The position numbers and the translations under genes are program-made. Of a DNA stretch of 64,000 bases, positions 19,062-28,937 are shown piece by piece; positions within the stretch are counted from its first letter, which is position 1; each line of letters begins with the position of its first letter. Under the pieces are notes generated by a model that saw only the letters and a list, made by a program, of their open reading frames with translations, made no database searches and was not told the DNA's origin. Source of the stretch: Goekera deserti (GTDB lineage: Bacteria > Actinomycetota > Actinomycetes > Mycobacteriales > Geodermatophilaceae); contig NZ_JAAGWK010000009.1 of the NCBI RefSeq assembly GCF_010685995.1, positions 1-64,000 on the forward strand, read 5' to 3'.

Positions 19062-19062
19062 G

Positions 19063-20178
19063 TCAGTCCCCTTCCTGGGGGTCGCGGGGCCCATCAGTGT
19101 GCCTGCCGGGCCGCAGCCGGAACCGGGTGTCCGGTCCGAGCCGGTCGACGGCGACCACCTGCCACTGCAGCGCGCCGGACATCGTGCTGATTCCCAGCTC
19201 ACCCACCAGGGGGAGGCCGGCGCCCAGCAGCTGGGGGGCGAGGTGCAGCTCAGCCTCGTCGACGAGCCGGGCCCGCAGGAACGCCGCGGCCAGGGTCGGC
19301 CCGCCCTCCAGCATCACCCGGCGGACGTCGAGGGCGAACAGCTCGGCGAGCAGCTCCGCCGGGTCGGCCGCCCGGCTGACGTGGGTGGGGGCGGTGCCGT
19401 CCAGCACCCGGGCGGTGGCCGGCAGCCGGCCGCGGCGGTCCAGCACCACCCGCAGCGGCTGGCGCGCGGCCGGGACTCCGTCGGTGTCCCGGACGGTCAG
19501 CTGCGGGTCGTCGGTCAGCGCGGTGCCCGAGCCGACCAGGACGGCGTCGCAGCCGGCCCGCAGCCGGTGCACCTCGGCGCGGGCGACCGGGCCGGTGACC
19601 CAGCGGCTGGTGCCGTCGGCCGCGGCCACCCGGCCGTCCAGGGTGGCGGCGACCTTCCACAGCACGAACGGGCGGTGCTCGCGGACTCCGGTCAGCCAGC
19701 CGGCCAGCGCCCCGTGCTCGGCCTCCTGCTGCTCCACGCCGAGCACCACGTCGACCCCGGCGGCGCGCAGCCGCTCCGCTCCCCCGACGGCCAGCGCCGT
19801 GGGCTCGGGGACGGCGACCACCACCCGGGCGACGCCGGCGGCCAGCAGCGCGTCGGCGCACGGGCCGGTGCGCCCGGTGTGCGCGCAGGGCTCCAGGGTG
19901 ACCACCGCGGTCCCGCCCCGGGCCCGCTCGCCGGCCTGGGCCAGGGCGCGCACCTCGGCGTGCGGGCCGCCGGGCGGGGCGGTGCCGGCCTCGCCCACGA
20001 CCCGGCCGCCGGCGTCCAGCACGACCGCGCCGACCGCCGGGTTGGGGCTGGTGCTGCCCAGCACCTGCTCCCCCATCAGCCGCGCCCGGGCCATGGCGGC
20101 CCGCTCGGCCGCGGACACCACCGGGCCGGGGTCGGCGGCGACGGGTCGCACGGGGCCGGCGGCGCCGCCGTCGGTCAT
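19063..20178 (-). CDS. ribD: Bifunctional riboflavin deaminase/reductase
   Basis: Deaminates the pyrimidine product of RibA, then reduces its ribose. A 371-residue protein. The N-terminal cytidine-deaminase-like domain has zinc ligands in GGPHAEV and [16 protein letters not shown]; the C-terminal reductase domain carries [12 protein letters not shown], the [16 protein letters not shown] block and [12 protein letters not shown]. The ATG at 20178 overlaps the rpe stop (ATGA). No FMN riboswitch was recognised upstream. Confidence 0.96.
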   Translation of the reverse strand: MTDGGAAGPVRPVAADPGPVVSAAERAAMARARLMGEQVLGSTSPNPAVGAVVLDAGGRVVGEAGTAPPGGPHAEVRALAQAGERARGGTAVVTLEPCAHTGRTGPCADALLAAGVARVVVAVPEPTALAVGGAERLRAAGVDVVLGVEQQEAEHGALAGWLTGVREHRPFVLWKVAATLDGRVAAADGTSRWVTGPVARAEVHRLRAGCDAVLVGSGTALTDDPQLTVRDTDGVPAARQPLRVVLDRRGRLPATARVLDGTAPTHVSRAADPAELLAELFALDVRRVMLEGGPTLAAAFLRARLVDEAELHLAPQLLGAGLPLVGELGISTMSGALQWQVVAVDRLGPDTRFRLRPGRHTDGPRDPQEGD

Positions 20179-20855
20179 GCCGGCCGGCGGCCGGTGGCCG
20201 TGCGGGCCCGGGCGCGCAGCGCCGCGATCGCCGCGGCCGGGTCCGCGGCGCCGTACACGGCCGAGCCCGCGACGAACACGTCGGCGCCGGCGTCCGCGGC
20301 CTGCTCGATGGTGTCGGCGTTGATGCCGCCGTCGACCTCGAGGAAGAGCGCGAGGTGGCCGCTGTCGACCAGCCGCCGCGCCTCGCGCACCTTGGGCAGC
20401 ACCTTGGCCATGAACGCCTGACCGCCGAAACCCGGCTCCACGGTCATCACCAGCAGCGTGTCGAAGTCGGGCAGGACGTCGAGGTACGCCTCCAGCGGGG
20501 TGCCCGGCTTCAGCGCCAGGCCGGCGAGGGCACCCGCGGCCCGGATGTCGCGGGCCACCGCGGGGGGGTCGGTGCAGGCCTCGGCGTGCACGGTGACGTT
20601 GCGCGCGCCCAGCTCGGCGTACCCGGGCGCCCAGCGCTCGGGGTCCTCGATCATGAGGTGGCAGTCCAGCGGCACCGGGCTCACCCGGGCGATCGCCTCC
20701 ACCACCGGCCGGCCGAGGGTCAGGTTCGGCACGAAGTGGGCGTCCATGACGTCCACGTGCAGCCAGTCGGCGTCGGCGATGCGGGCGGTCTCGTCGGCGA
20801 GCCGGGCGAAGTCCGCCGACAGCAGGCTGGGCGCGATCATCGGTTCCCGGGTCAC
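20175..20855 (-). CDS. rpe: Ribulose-phosphate 3-epimerase
   Basis: Interconverts ribulose 5-phosphate and xylulose 5-phosphate; ribulose 5-phosphate is also the RibB substrate, which may explain its position at the head of the rib genes. A 226-residue TIM barrel with [41 protein letters not shown] and EVDGGI, which include the metal-binding H/D residues. The GTG at 20855 is preferred; a longer frame begins at 20912 and an ATG five codons in is also possible. Confidence 0.95.
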   Translation of the reverse strand: MTREPMIAPSLLSADFARLADETARIADADWLHVDVMDAHFVPNLTLGRPVVEAIARVSPVPLDCHLMIEDPERWAPGYAELGARNVTVHAEACTDPPAVARDIRAAGALAGLALKPGTPLEAYLDVLPDFDTLLVMTVEPGFGGQAFMAKVLPKVREARRLVDSGHLALFLEVDGGINADTIEQAADAGADVFVAGSAVYGAADPAAAIAALRARARTATGRRPA

Positions 20856-20908
20856 CGGGTGATCGTAGGTGCCCGGTCGGGCACCCCACCGCCGGCCGGC
20901 ACCCGGTG

Positions 20909-21550
20909 TCACCCCCGGTCCGGGGGTGCCGTGGCCGAGCGGGCGAGGGCCGAGCGGATGAACTCCTCGGCGTGCCGGTGGGCGTACTCCGCGCTGAGCA
21001 CCTCCCGGGCGATGTAGCGCCGGTAGTACGGCGGTCCGGCCAGGATGTCGAAGGCGACGTCGAGGTCCATGTCGGCCCGGAACTCCCCGCTCTCCACCCC
21101 CTCCTGCAGCGCCTGCTTGAGCAGGTGCCGGCGGCGGGCGAACCAGCCGTGCACGATCGCGCCGACGGCGGGGTTCCGGTCGGCCTCGACGATGATGCTG
21201 GGCAGCGCCGCGCCGACCGGGGTGGTGGTCAGCAGGTCCACCAGGCTCCGCGTGACCAGCCGGATCGTCTCGGTGGGCGAGCCGGCGACCGGCTGGGGCG
21301 CGGCCTCGGCCATCAGCCGGGTCACGGTGCCGGCGACCAGGTCGCCCTTGGACGGCCAGCGCCGGTAGATGGTGGCCACGCCCACCCCGGCCCGCTCGAC
21401 GACGTCGCGCATCGTGAAGCCGTCGATCCCGCGCTCGGCGAGCAGCTGCAGGGTGGCCCGGTGGATGGTCTCGCCCGCCTCCTCGCTCATCGGCCGGCCG
21501 CGCGGGCGGCGGGCGGCGGTGGGGGCGCTCGGGCGTGGACTCGTGGGCAC
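20909..21550 (-). CDS. TetR-family regulator divergent from the RutA operon
   Basis: A 213-residue regulator. The N-terminal TetR helix-turn-helix reads [43 protein letters not shown]; the C-terminal ligand domain is of the TetR_C type with [24 protein letters not shown]. Start GTG at 21550. It is divergent from the ABC/RutA operon across a 237-base gap and probably represses it. In E. coli the rut operon is controlled by RutR, also of the TetR fold, but the ligand here cannot be inferred. Confidence 0.9.
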   Translation of the reverse strand: MPTSPRPSAPTAARRPRGRPMSEEAGETIHRATLQLLAERGIDGFTMRDVVERAGVGVATIYRRWPSKGDLVAGTVTRLMAEAAPQPVAGSPTETIRLVTRSLVDLLTTTPVGAALPSIIVEADRNPAVGAIVHGWFARRRHLLKQALQEGVESGEFRADMDLDVAFDILAGPPYYRRYIAREVLSAEYAHRHAEEFIRSALARSATAPPDRG

Positions 21551-21787
21551 GACCGCAGCCTGGCAGCCGCCGCGCTTTACGAGAACGGGCGATGGCGAAA
21601 AGTTACGAGCCGGACACCGTGCAGGTCAGAGCGGCAATGGGCGCGACACATCTGCTCCCTACGTTCGGCGCTCGGTGAGGACATCACCCGCACGGCCCGC
21701 AGCGCCGCGGACACGGCCCCCCGCCCGGCCCCACATCCGACCCGGCGTCCGGCACCCGCCGGCCCGCGGCCTCCCTGGAGCGACCCC
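21551..21787. promoter_or_regulatory. Divergent control region of tetR and the RutA operon
   Basis: No reading frame of interest. TTACGAG occurs as a direct repeat at 21577-21583 and 21603-21609, 26 bases apart, in a locally A/T-rich stretch, the best candidate for operator or promoter elements. The right half is C/G-rich leader. No clear TetR-type palindrome was found. Confidence 0.35.
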
Positions 21788-22963
21788 ATGAGACAACCCC
21801 TGCGTCCCGCTGGCACTGCCGGAGCCGTGGTCTGCGCCGCCCTCGTGCTCACCTCGTGCTCGAGCGGGTCCAGCGGCAGCGGGTCCGGCGGATCGGCAGC
21901 GGGTGGGTCGTCCGCCGACGGCGTCCGGTACGCGCAGGAACAGATCGACAGGTACTCCCAGGTACCTGCCTTCGAGCTGGAGGCCGAGCCGTTCGACATC
22001 ACCGCTGTGGCCGGGTCGACGATCTTCAACATCCCGTCCAGCAGCCAGGTGCCCTACGTCGTCGAGGTCGACGCCGAGGGGGCGGAACTGGCCGAGCGGT
22101 TCGGCGCGACCTGGATCGAGTACGACAACCAGGGCTCGCCCACCCAGTGGGCCGCCGGTGTCGAGCAGGCCGTCAACCAGGACGTCGACCTCATCATCCT
22201 CAGCCAGGGCGTCAACCCCAGCCTGCTGATCCCCTCGCTGACCCAGGCGGAGGACGCCGGCATCCCGGTGCTGGTCAGCCACGCCTACCAGAACGACAGC
22301 GAGCTGCCCGACGACGTCGCCGACCTGGTCACCTCCACCGTCGACGCCCCGTTCGACGAGTCGGGCCGACTGTCGGCCGACTACGCGATCGCCGACACCG
22401 AGGGCCAGGCCGACGCGCTGGTGATCACCAGCTCGGAGGTGCCGCCGTCCGACGGCATCGTCGCCGCCATCGAGGACGAGTTCGCCACCCACTGCCCCGA
22501 CTGCTCGGTCGACGTCGTCAACGTCCCGCTCACCGACTGGGCGACGAAGATCGCCGGCGAGGTGCAGTCGGCGCTGCAGAGCAACCCGGCCATCAACTAC
22601 ATCATCCCGATCTACGACTCGATGTCGATCTACGCGCAGGCCGGCATCACCGCCGCCGGCGGCACCGGCCGGGTGTCCATCGCGACGTTCAACGGCACGC
22701 TCTCGATCCTGAAGATGATCCAGGACGGCACCTCGGTGGTGATGGACTCCGGGGAGAACACCACCTGGCTGGCCTGGGCGACCTTCGACGCGGGCGCCCG
22801 GCTGATCACCGGCGCCACCCCGGCGCCGCGGAACGCGAAGACCCCGCTGCGGGTGTTCACCGCCGACAACGTCGACGAGGCCGGCACCCCACCGCAGTCG
22901 GGCATGGGCTTCGGCGACGCGTTCCGCACCGGTTACGAGACGCTCTGGGGCGTCACCTCGTGA
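21788..22963 (+). CDS. ABC importer substrate-binding lipoprotein (ribose type)
   Basis: A 391-residue extracellular solute-binding protein. The signal peptide ends in lipobox LTSC, followed by a Ser/Gly-rich linker (SSGSSGSGSGGSAAGGSS). The mature part is a type I periplasmic-binding fold of the ribose/autoinducer class (VDLIILSQGVNPSLLIPSLTQAEDAGIPVLV, ADALVITSSEV). The class binds sugars, but relatives bind nucleosides and other small polar ligands; in this operon a pyrimidine or ureido compound is plausible. The stop overlaps the GTG of the ATPase gene (GTGA). Confidence 0.9.
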   Translation: MRQPLRPAGTAGAVVCAALVLTSCSSGSSGSGSGGSAAGGSSADGVRYAQEQIDRYSQVPAFELEAEPFDITAVAGSTIFNIPSSSQVPYVVEVDAEGAELAERFGATWIEYDNQGSPTQWAAGVEQAVNQDVDLIILSQGVNPSLLIPSLTQAEDAGIPVLVSHAYQNDSELPDDVADLVTSTVDAPFDESGRLSADYAIADTEGQADALVITSSEVPPSDGIVAAIEDEFATHCPDCSVDVVNVPLTDWATKIAGEVQSALQSNPAINYIIPIYDSMSIYAQAGITAAGGTGRVSIATFNGTLSILKMIQDGTSVVMDSGENTTWLAWATFDAGARLITGATPAPRNAKTPLRVFTADNVDEAGTPPQSGMGFGDAFRTGYETLWGVTS

Positions 22964-24591
22964 CGACCCTGCAGACCACCCGTCCACCCGTGGCGCCGGC
23001 GACTGCGACGTCGACACCCCTGCTGCAGCTGCGGGGGCTGTCGAAGACGTTCGGGACGACGAAGGCACTCGACGGCGTGGACCTGACCGTCGCCCCCGGC
23101 GAGGTGCACGCGCTGCTCGGGGAGAACGGGTCGGGCAAGTCGACCCTGATCAAGGTGCTCAACGGCTTCCACGCCCCCGACCCGGGGGCCGAGCTGACCA
23201 TCGGGGGCCGGTCGGTGCCGCTGCCGGTGCCTCCGGGCCGCTTCCGGGAGCACGGCCTGGCCTTCGTGCACCAGGACCTGGCGCTGGTGCCGGAGCTGTC
23301 GGTGCTGGAGAACCTGCGGGTCGCCCACATCGCCGGCTCCCGCCGGCCGTGGATCAACTGGGGTGCCGAGCGGCGCCGCGCCCGGACGGCGTTCGGCCGC
23401 CTCGGGCTGGACGTCGACATCGACCAGCCGGTGCAGCGCCTGGGCGCGACCGAGCGGGCACTGCTGGCGATCGTCCGGGCCGCGGAGGAGATCCGGGACG
23501 CCCGCGAGCGGGCCACCGCCGAGCACTGCCTGCTGGTGCTCGACGAGCCGACGGTGTTCCTGCCCGAGGAGGGCACCGCACTGCTGTTCCGGCTCGTGCG
23601 CGACCTCGTCGCCGACGGCCGCACCAGCGTCCTGTTCGTGTCCCACGACCTGGACGAGGTGCTGGCGCACACCGACCGGGTCACCGTGCTGAGCGACGGC
23701 CGACTGCGCGGCACCGCCGACACCGCCGCGGTCACCGTGCCGCAGTTGATCGAGATGATCGTCGGTCGCCCGGTGCAGAGCCCGGTCCCGACCGAGCACG
23801 CCGGACACACCCCCGAGCGCCCGGTGCACGCCGGCGTCACCGACCTGCACGGTGGGGTGCTGGCCGGGCTGTCGTTCACCGTGGGCGCCGGCGAGGTCGT
23901 CGGCCTCACCGGGCTGGCCGGCTCCGGCTACGAGGACGTGCTGCCGGCGCTCTACGGCGCGCGACCCGGCGCATCGGGCACGCTGCGGCTGCCCGACGCG
24001 GCACTCGACCTGGCCACCAGCACCCCGGCCGCCGCGCTGGCCCACGGCGTCGTCTTCGTGCCGGCCGACCGGGCGCGGGACGGCGCGGCGGGCGAGCTGA
24101 CCGTGCTGGAGAACATGACCCTGCCGGTGCTCGCGGAGTTCCGGGGCCGGGCCGGGCTGGACCGCCGACGCCTGCTCGCCCGCGGCCGGCAGCTCACCGA
24201 GACCCACGACGTGCGCCCCCGCGACCCGCGCGCGGTGTACGGCTCGCTGTCCGGCGGCAATGCGCAGAAGGCGCTGCTGGCCAAGTGGCTGCAGACCGGG
24301 CCGCGGCTGGTGCTGCTGCACGAACCCACCCAGGGCGTGGACATCGGCGCCCGCACGCACATCCACGACCAGCTCGCCTCCGCCGCCCGCGGCGGTGCCG
24401 CGATCGTCGTCGCCAGCTCGGACTACGAGCAGCTGGCCACGCTGTGCGACCGGGTGCTCGTGCTGGCCCGGGGCCGGGTCGTGGAGCAGCTGGCCGGCCC
24501 GGCGCTGACCCGGGAACGGATCGCCGACCGGGTGCTGGGCAGCGTGACCCTGCACGAGGCGACCGGGAGCTCGCCGGAGGTGACCGCATGA
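22960..24591 (+). CDS. ABC importer ATPase, two tandem domains (RbsA/MglA type)
   Basis: A 543-residue cytoplasmic ATPase with two ABC modules. The first has Walker A GENGSGKST and Walker B LLVLDEPT, but its signature is degenerate (QRLGATERALLAI). The second has a degenerate Walker A (GLAGSGYED) but a good signature LSGGNAQKALLAKWL. Unequal halves are normal in this class, where one composite site hydrolyses ATP. The GTG start overlaps the upstream stop and the end overlaps the permease ATG. Confidence 0.92.
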   Translation: MTTLQTTRPPVAPATATSTPLLQLRGLSKTFGTTKALDGVDLTVAPGEVHALLGENGSGKSTLIKVLNGFHAPDPGAELTIGGRSVPLPVPPGRFREHGLAFVHQDLALVPELSVLENLRVAHIAGSRRPWINWGAERRRARTAFGRLGLDVDIDQPVQRLGATERALLAIVRAAEEIRDARERATAEHCLLVLDEPTVFLPEEGTALLFRLVRDLVADGRTSVLFVSHDLDEVLAHTDRVTVLSDGRLRGTADTAAVTVPQLIEMIVGRPVQSPVPTEHAGHTPERPVHAGVTDLHGGVLAGLSFTVGAGEVVGLTGLAGSGYEDVLPALYGARPGASGTLRLPDAALDLATSTPAAALAHGVVFVPADRARDGAAGELTVLENMTLPVLAEFRGRAGLDRRRLLARGRQLTETHDVRPRDPRAVYGSLSGGNAQKALLAKWLQTGPRLVLLHEPTQGVDIGARTHIHDQLASAARGGAAIVVASSDYEQLATLCDRVLVLARGRVVEQLAGPALTRERIADRVLGSVTLHEATGSSPEVTA

Positions 24592-25688
24592 CCACCACCG
24601 CGGGCAACGACACCGCGAGCGACGGCACCGCAGGCAACGACACCGCAGGCAACGACACCACGAGCAGCGTCACCACGAGCGAGGGCACCAGGACCGTCGC
24701 GCCGGTCGGGCCCGCAGCGCCGGGCCGCCGGTGGCACCGCCCGTCGGCCTACGTGGAGCGCTACGCGCTGGTGGCGGTCTGGCTGGTCGTGGTGGTGGCG
24801 TTCGGCCTCGCCCGGCCGGAGACCTACGCCACCACCGGCAACCTGCAGAACATCCTGGGCTCCCAGGCGGTGCTGCTGATCCTGGCGCTGGGCCTGCTGA
24901 TCCCGCTGACCACCGGCGGGTTCGACCTGTCGGTCACCTCGACGCTGTCGTTGTCGGCCATGCTGGTCGCCGTCCTGAACGTGCAGCACGGCTGGTCGCT
25001 GCCGGCGTGCATCGCCGCTGCGGTGGCGGCCTCGGTCGTCGTCGGGCTGGTCAACGGTGCCTGCGTCGTGCTGCTCGGCATCGACTCGTTCATCGTCACC
25101 CTCGGCACCTCGACGTTCGTCCTCGGACTGGTGCAGTGGCTGAGCGACTCCACGGCGGTGACCGGGGTCGACCCTGCGCTCACCGAGTGGACGGTGGTGA
25201 ACCGGCTGTTCGGGGTGTCGCTGTCGTTCTACTACGGGCTGCTGGCCGCCGTCGCGACGTGGTTCCTGCTCACCCGGATGCCACTGGGCCGGCGGCTGCT
25301 GTTCGTCGGCCGCGGGGCGAGCGTCGCCCGGCTGTCCGGGCTCGCGGTCGACCGGATCCGCTGGGGCTCCTTCGTGACCTCCGCGGTGGTCGCCGGGCTC
25401 GCCGGGGTGGTCTACGCCGGCAGCCTGGGCGGTGCCGACCCCAGCTCCGGCTCCTCGTTCCTGCTGCCCGCCTTCGCCGCCGCCTACCTCGGCGCCACCG
25501 CGATCACCCCCGGCCGGTTCAACGCCGTCGGCACCTTCGTCGCCGTGTACTTCCTGGTCTCCGGCGTGGTCGGCCTGCAGATGCTCGGCGTGGACAACTT
25601 CGTGCAGCAGCTGTTCTACGGCGGCGCGCTGGTCGTCGCGGTCGCGCTCTCCCAGCTGGTGCGCCGACGCACCAGCGGCGCCGGCTGA
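24588..25688 (+). CDS. ABC importer permease (ribose type)
   Basis: A 366-residue inner-membrane protein with eight to ten helices of the RbsC/AraH family; the characteristic block [26 protein letters not shown] lies around residues 100-125. A 50-residue polar N-terminal extension is built on a 15-base tandem repeat (GNDTA units). The ATG overlaps the ATPase stop (ATGA). The rutA-like gene follows after 40 bases with its own ribosome site, so the importer and the enzymes are probably one transcript. Confidence 0.92.
   Translation: MTTTAGNDTASDGTAGNDTAGNDTTSSVTTSEGTRTVAPVGPAAPGRRWHRPSAYVERYALVAVWLVVVVAFGLARPETYATTGNLQNILGSQAVLLILALGLLIPLTTGGFDLSVTSTLSLSAMLVAVLNVQHGWSLPACIAAAVAASVVVGLVNGACVVLLGIDSFIVTLGTSTFVLGLVQWLSDSTAVTGVDPALTEWTVVNRLFGVSLSFYYGLLAAVATWFLLTRMPLGRRLLFVGRGASVARLSGLAVDRIRWGSFVTSAVVAGLAGVVYAGSLGGADPSSGSSFLLPAFAAAYLGATAITPGRFNAVGTFVAVYFLVSGVVGLQMLGVDNFVQQLFYGGALVVAVALSQLVRRRTSGAG
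24603..24662 (+). repeat. 15-bp in-frame repeat in the permease N-terminus
   Basis: GGCAACGACACCGC occurs at 24603, 24633 and 24648, in 15-base register, encoding GNDTA units in the cytoplasmic tail. Confidence 0.7.
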
Positions 25689-25728
25689 CCCCCCTCCCCC
25701 ACCACCGCACAGAGAAGAGGAGCACGAC

Positions 25729-26808
25729 ATGGACATGGGCGTCTTCATCCCGATCGGCAACAACGGCTGGCTGATCTCCTCGGCAGCCCCGCAGTACATG
25801 CCGAGCTTCGAGCTGAACAAGCAGGTCGTGACCCTGGCCGAGGAGCACGGCCTCGACTTCGCGCTGTCGATGATCAAACTGCGCGGGTTCGGCGGGGAGA
25901 CCGGGTTCTGGGACCACAACCTGGAGTCGTTCACGCTCATGTCGGCGCTGGCCGCGGTGACCAGCAAGATCATGCTGTACGCCTCGACGGCGGTGCTCAC
26001 GCTCCCGCCGGCGATGGTGGCCCGGATGGCGACCACCATCGACTCGGTGGCGCCGGGCCGCTTCGGCATCAACATCGTGTCGGGCTGGCAGTCCGCGGAG
26101 TACGAGCAGATGGGGCTGTGGCCGGGCAACGACTACTTCGGCCACCGCTACGACTACTCCGGCGAGTACGTGCAGGTGATGAAGGAGTTGTGGGCCAAGG
26201 GCCGCAGCGACTTCGCCGGCGAGTTCTTCACCATGACCGACTGCCGGATGAGCCCGCCACCGGCCGCGGGCTCGGTGCCGATCGTGGCCGCCGGGCAGAG
26301 CGAGCGCGGCATGCGGTTCTCCGCCGAGCACGCCGACTACCAGTTCACGATGGGCGCCGGGGTCAACACCCCCACCGCCTACGCGCCGCAGAACGAGAAG
26401 CTGCTCGCCGCCACCGCCCGCACGGGCCGGGACGTCGGGGCCTACGTGCTGTTCATGGTGATCGCCGCCGACACCGACGAGGAGGCGATGGCGAGGTGGA
26501 CGGCCTACAACGAGCACGCCGACATGGGCGCACTCGCCTGGATGGCCGACCAGGCCTCGATGGACACCTCCGCCGGGGACGGCTCGACCGCCAAGCACAT
26601 CACGCTGCCCGAGGGGGCGGTCAACTTCAACATGGGCACCCTGGTCGGCTCCTACGCGTCGGTGGCCCGGATGCTGGACGAGGCCGCGGCGGTGCCCGGC
26701 ACGAAGGGCATCATGCTGACCTTCGACGACTTCCTGGTCGGGCTGGAGGACTTCGGCACGAGGATCCAGCCGCTGATGGCCTGCCGGGCCGACCGGGTCG
26801 CCGTCTGA
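25729..26808 (+). CDS. rutA: RutA-type pyrimidine monooxygenase
   Basis: A 359-residue luciferase-like flavin monooxygenase, close in length and sequence to E. coli RutA (363). Diagnostic blocks are [78 protein letters not shown] and LTFDDFL. RutA opens uracil or thymine between N3 and C4 with O2 and reduced FMN, giving ureidoacrylate. The usual flavin reductase RutF is absent from this operon. The ATG follows GAAGAGGAG by six bases. Assignment to the family is strong; the ring substrate here could differ. Confidence 0.92.
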   Translation: MDMGVFIPIGNNGWLISSAAPQYMPSFELNKQVVTLAEEHGLDFALSMIKLRGFGGETGFWDHNLESFTLMSALAAVTSKIMLYASTAVLTLPPAMVARMATTIDSVAPGRFGINIVSGWQSAEYEQMGLWPGNDYFGHRYDYSGEYVQVMKELWAKGRSDFAGEFFTMTDCRMSPPPAAGSVPIVAAGQSERGMRFSAEHADYQFTMGAGVNTPTAYAPQNEKLLAATARTGRDVGAYVLFMVIAADTDEEAMARWTAYNEHADMGALAWMADQASMDTSAGDGSTAKHITLPEGAVNFNMGTLVGSYASVARMLDEAAAVPGTKGIMLTFDDFLVGLEDFGTRIQPLMACRADRVAV

Positions 26809-26811
26809 GGC

Positions 26812-28275
26812 GTGCCCGACCTGACGACGTCGGCACCCGCCACGCCCCCGTGGCGGGTGCTGGCGGCGACCAGCATCGGCGTCGTGCTGACGTTCCTGAA
26901 CACCAGCAGCCTGGACGTCGCCCTGCCCTCGGTGGTCCGCCACTTCGACGCCGGCCCCACCGCGGCGGCGTGGGTGCTGCTGTCCTACATGCTCGCGGTC
27001 ACCGTGCTGGTACTCGCCCTGGGCCGGCTGTCGGACCTGCTCGGCAGGCGGCGGGTCTACCTGACCGGGCTCGCCGTGGTCACCGTGGCCAGCCTGGGCT
27101 GCGCGCTGTCCCCCGACGTCGGCGTGCTGATCGGGATGCGGGTGGGGCAGGCCATCGGTGCGGCCGCGGTCATCACCAGCACCTCGGCGATCCTGGCCGA
27201 CGCCTTCCCGGCCGAGCAGCTGCCGGTGGCCCTGGGGCTCAACGCGACGGTGGCCGCCACCGGTGCGCTGATCGGCCCGGTGGCCGGCGGGCTGCTGGTG
27301 TCCCTCGGCGGGTGGTCGGCGGTCTTCTGGCCGGTCGTGCCGCTGGGCCTGCTGGCGCTGGGCGCGTCGGCGCTGACCGTGCCGCCCTCGCCGCCGCGCC
27401 GGGCCGGCGAGCGGTTCGACCTCCTCGGCGCCGCGCTGTCCCTGCTGGGGCTGGGCGGGCTGGTGGTCGCGGTCTCCAGCGGCGGGTCGCTGGGGTGGAC
27501 CGATCCGCTGGTGCTCACCGCGGCCGGGGCCGCCGTCGTCGCACTGCCGCTGTTCGTCGTCGTCCAGGCGCGGGGCCGGCACCCGCTGCTGGACCTGGGG
27601 CTGCTCACCGACCGGGCCCGCGGGATGGCCTACCTGGCGGGCTTCCTGCTGTCGGTGGCCCAGTTCGCCGTCGTCCTGCTGGTGTCGCTGTTCCTGCAGG
27701 CCCAGGACGGGTTGTCGGCGGTGGACGCCGGGCTGTGCGTGCTGCCGGTGGCCGTCGGCACGGTGCTCACCGCACCGCTGGCCGGCCGGCTGGCCCGCCG
27801 GTTCCCCGCCCGCGCGCTGAGCACGGTGGGGCTGCTGCTGGTGGCGGCCGGGCTGCTGGTGCTGGCCGTGGTGCTGCGGCCCTCGGCCGGGGTGCTGCTG
27901 ACGGTGCCGCTGACGATGATCGGCGCGGGCACGGGGCTGTTCATGACGCCCAACACCAGCGCCATCCTGGCGAGCGTCCCGGCCGGCCGGCGCGGCGCGG
28001 CGAACGGGGTGCGGTCGATGCTGCAGAACGCGGGCTTCGTGCTCAGCACCGCCCTGACGCTGGCCGTCGTCACGGCCGGGCTGGAGCCGGCTGCGCGCGA
28101 GGCCGTGTACAGCGGGATGCTCTCCGAGCTGCCCGGGGCAGCCGGCGACGCGTTCGTCACCGGCAGCCGAGCCGCCCTGCTGGTGCTGGGGGTGCTCTGC
28201 CTCGGAGCGGTCGCCGCGTCGCTGAGCCGCGGCGCGCCGCAGCCCACCCCGCGCCCCGTGGAGGTACCCGCGTGA
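26812..28275 (+). CDS. MFS transporter (DHA2-like, 14 helices)
   Basis: A 487-residue major facilitator of the 14-helix drug:H+ antiporter group, with the loop motif GRLSDLLGRRRVYL and helix segments throughout. It sits between rutA and the cysteine hydrolase, three bases after the rutA stop, and its own stop overlaps the next GTG (GTGA), so it is firmly part of the operon. It is not related to RutG (a xanthine/uracil permease). It may export a toxic product such as an aminoacrylate or malonate-semialdehyde derivative, or be a second importer. Confidence 0.88.
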   Translation: MPDLTTSAPATPPWRVLAATSIGVVLTFLNTSSLDVALPSVVRHFDAGPTAAAWVLLSYMLAVTVLVLALGRLSDLLGRRRVYLTGLAVVTVASLGCALSPDVGVLIGMRVGQAIGAAAVITSTSAILADAFPAEQLPVALGLNATVAATGALIGPVAGGLLVSLGGWSAVFWPVVPLGLLALGASALTVPPSPPRRAGERFDLLGAALSLLGLGGLVVAVSSGGSLGWTDPLVLTAAGAAVVALPLFVVVQARGRHPLLDLGLLTDRARGMAYLAGFLLSVAQFAVVLLVSLFLQAQDGLSAVDAGLCVLPVAVGTVLTAPLAGRLARRFPARALSTVGLLLVAAGLLVLAVVLRPSAGVLLTVPLTMIGAGTGLFMTPNTSAILASVPAGRRGAANGVRSMLQNAGFVLSTALTLAVVTAGLEPAAREAVYSGMLSELPGAAGDAFVTGSRAALLVLGVLCLGAVAASLSRGAPQPTPRPVEVPA

Positions 28276-28937
28276 CCGAGCCCCGCCCCACCGAGCTGGA
28301 CGACGACTACGCCGTCGCCGGCTACCACACCGCCCTGCCCCTGGGCAGCCGTCCGGCGCTGGTGATGGTCGACCCGGTGCGCGCCTACGTCGACCCGGCC
28401 TCCGCGCTGTACGCCGGCGTGGAGGACGCCGTCGGCGGCATGGTCGAGCTGCTGGCGGTGGCCCGCGCGGCCGGCGTCCCGGTGGTGTTCACCCAGGTCG
28501 TCTACCGGGCCGACGGGGCCGACGGCGGGGTGTTCTGGCGCAAGGTCCCCGCGCTGGCCGCGAACTTCACCGAGGGCAACCCGATGGGCGCGTTCATCCC
28601 CGGCGTCGAGCCGCAGCCGGGCGAGACCGTGCTGGTCAAGAAGTACCCGAGCGCGTTCTTCGGCACGCCGCTGGCCCCGATGCTGACCGCGCTCGGCGTG
28701 GACACCGTGGTCATCGGCGGGCTGTCCACCAGCGGCTGCGTGCGCGCCACCGCCACCGACGCCATGTCCCACGGCTTCCTCCCGCTGGTGGTGGAGGACG
28801 CGGTCGGCGACCGGCACGAGGCGCCGCACCGGGCCAACCTGTTCGACCTCGCCGCCAAGGTCGGCGAGGTGCGACCGCTGGCCGCGGTCCGCGAGTGGCT
28901 GCAGACCCTGACCCCACCGGGAGGAGACCGATCATGA
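28272..28937 (+). CDS. Isochorismatase-fold cysteine hydrolase (N-carbamoylsarcosine amidase type)
   Basis: A 221-residue hydrolase with the family triad D34 (MVDPVRAY), K124 (VLVKKYPSAFFG) and C156 (STSGCVRATATDAM). The stretch from STSGCVRATATDAM to PHRANLFDLAAKVGEV resembles N-carbamoylsarcosine and maleamate amidohydrolases more than E. coli RutB, which belongs to the same fold. In the RutA setting it would remove the carbamoyl group of the ring-opened ureido product. The GTG start overlaps the MFS stop; the stop overlaps the nitrilase ATG. Confidence 0.87.
   Translation: MTEPRPTELDDDYAVAGYHTALPLGSRPALVMVDPVRAYVDPASALYAGVEDAVGGMVELLAVARAAGVPVVFTQVVYRADGADGGVFWRKVPALAANFTEGNPMGAFIPGVEPQPGETVLVKKYPSAFFGTPLAPMLTALGVDTVVIGGLSTSGCVRATATDAMSHGFLPLVVEDAVGDRHEAPHRANLFDLAAKVGEVRPLAAVREWLQTLTPPGGDRS

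Noticed and set aside
20856-20908. FMN riboswitch before the rib genes
   Set aside because: The gap before rpe is too short and the FMN element consensus is not seen upstream of rpe, ribD or ribE.
21788-25688. Plain sugar-uptake operon
   Set aside because: The importer is of the ribose type, but it is followed without a break by rutA and ureido/amide hydrolases and no sugar kinase or isomerase, so sugar uptake is not the best reading.
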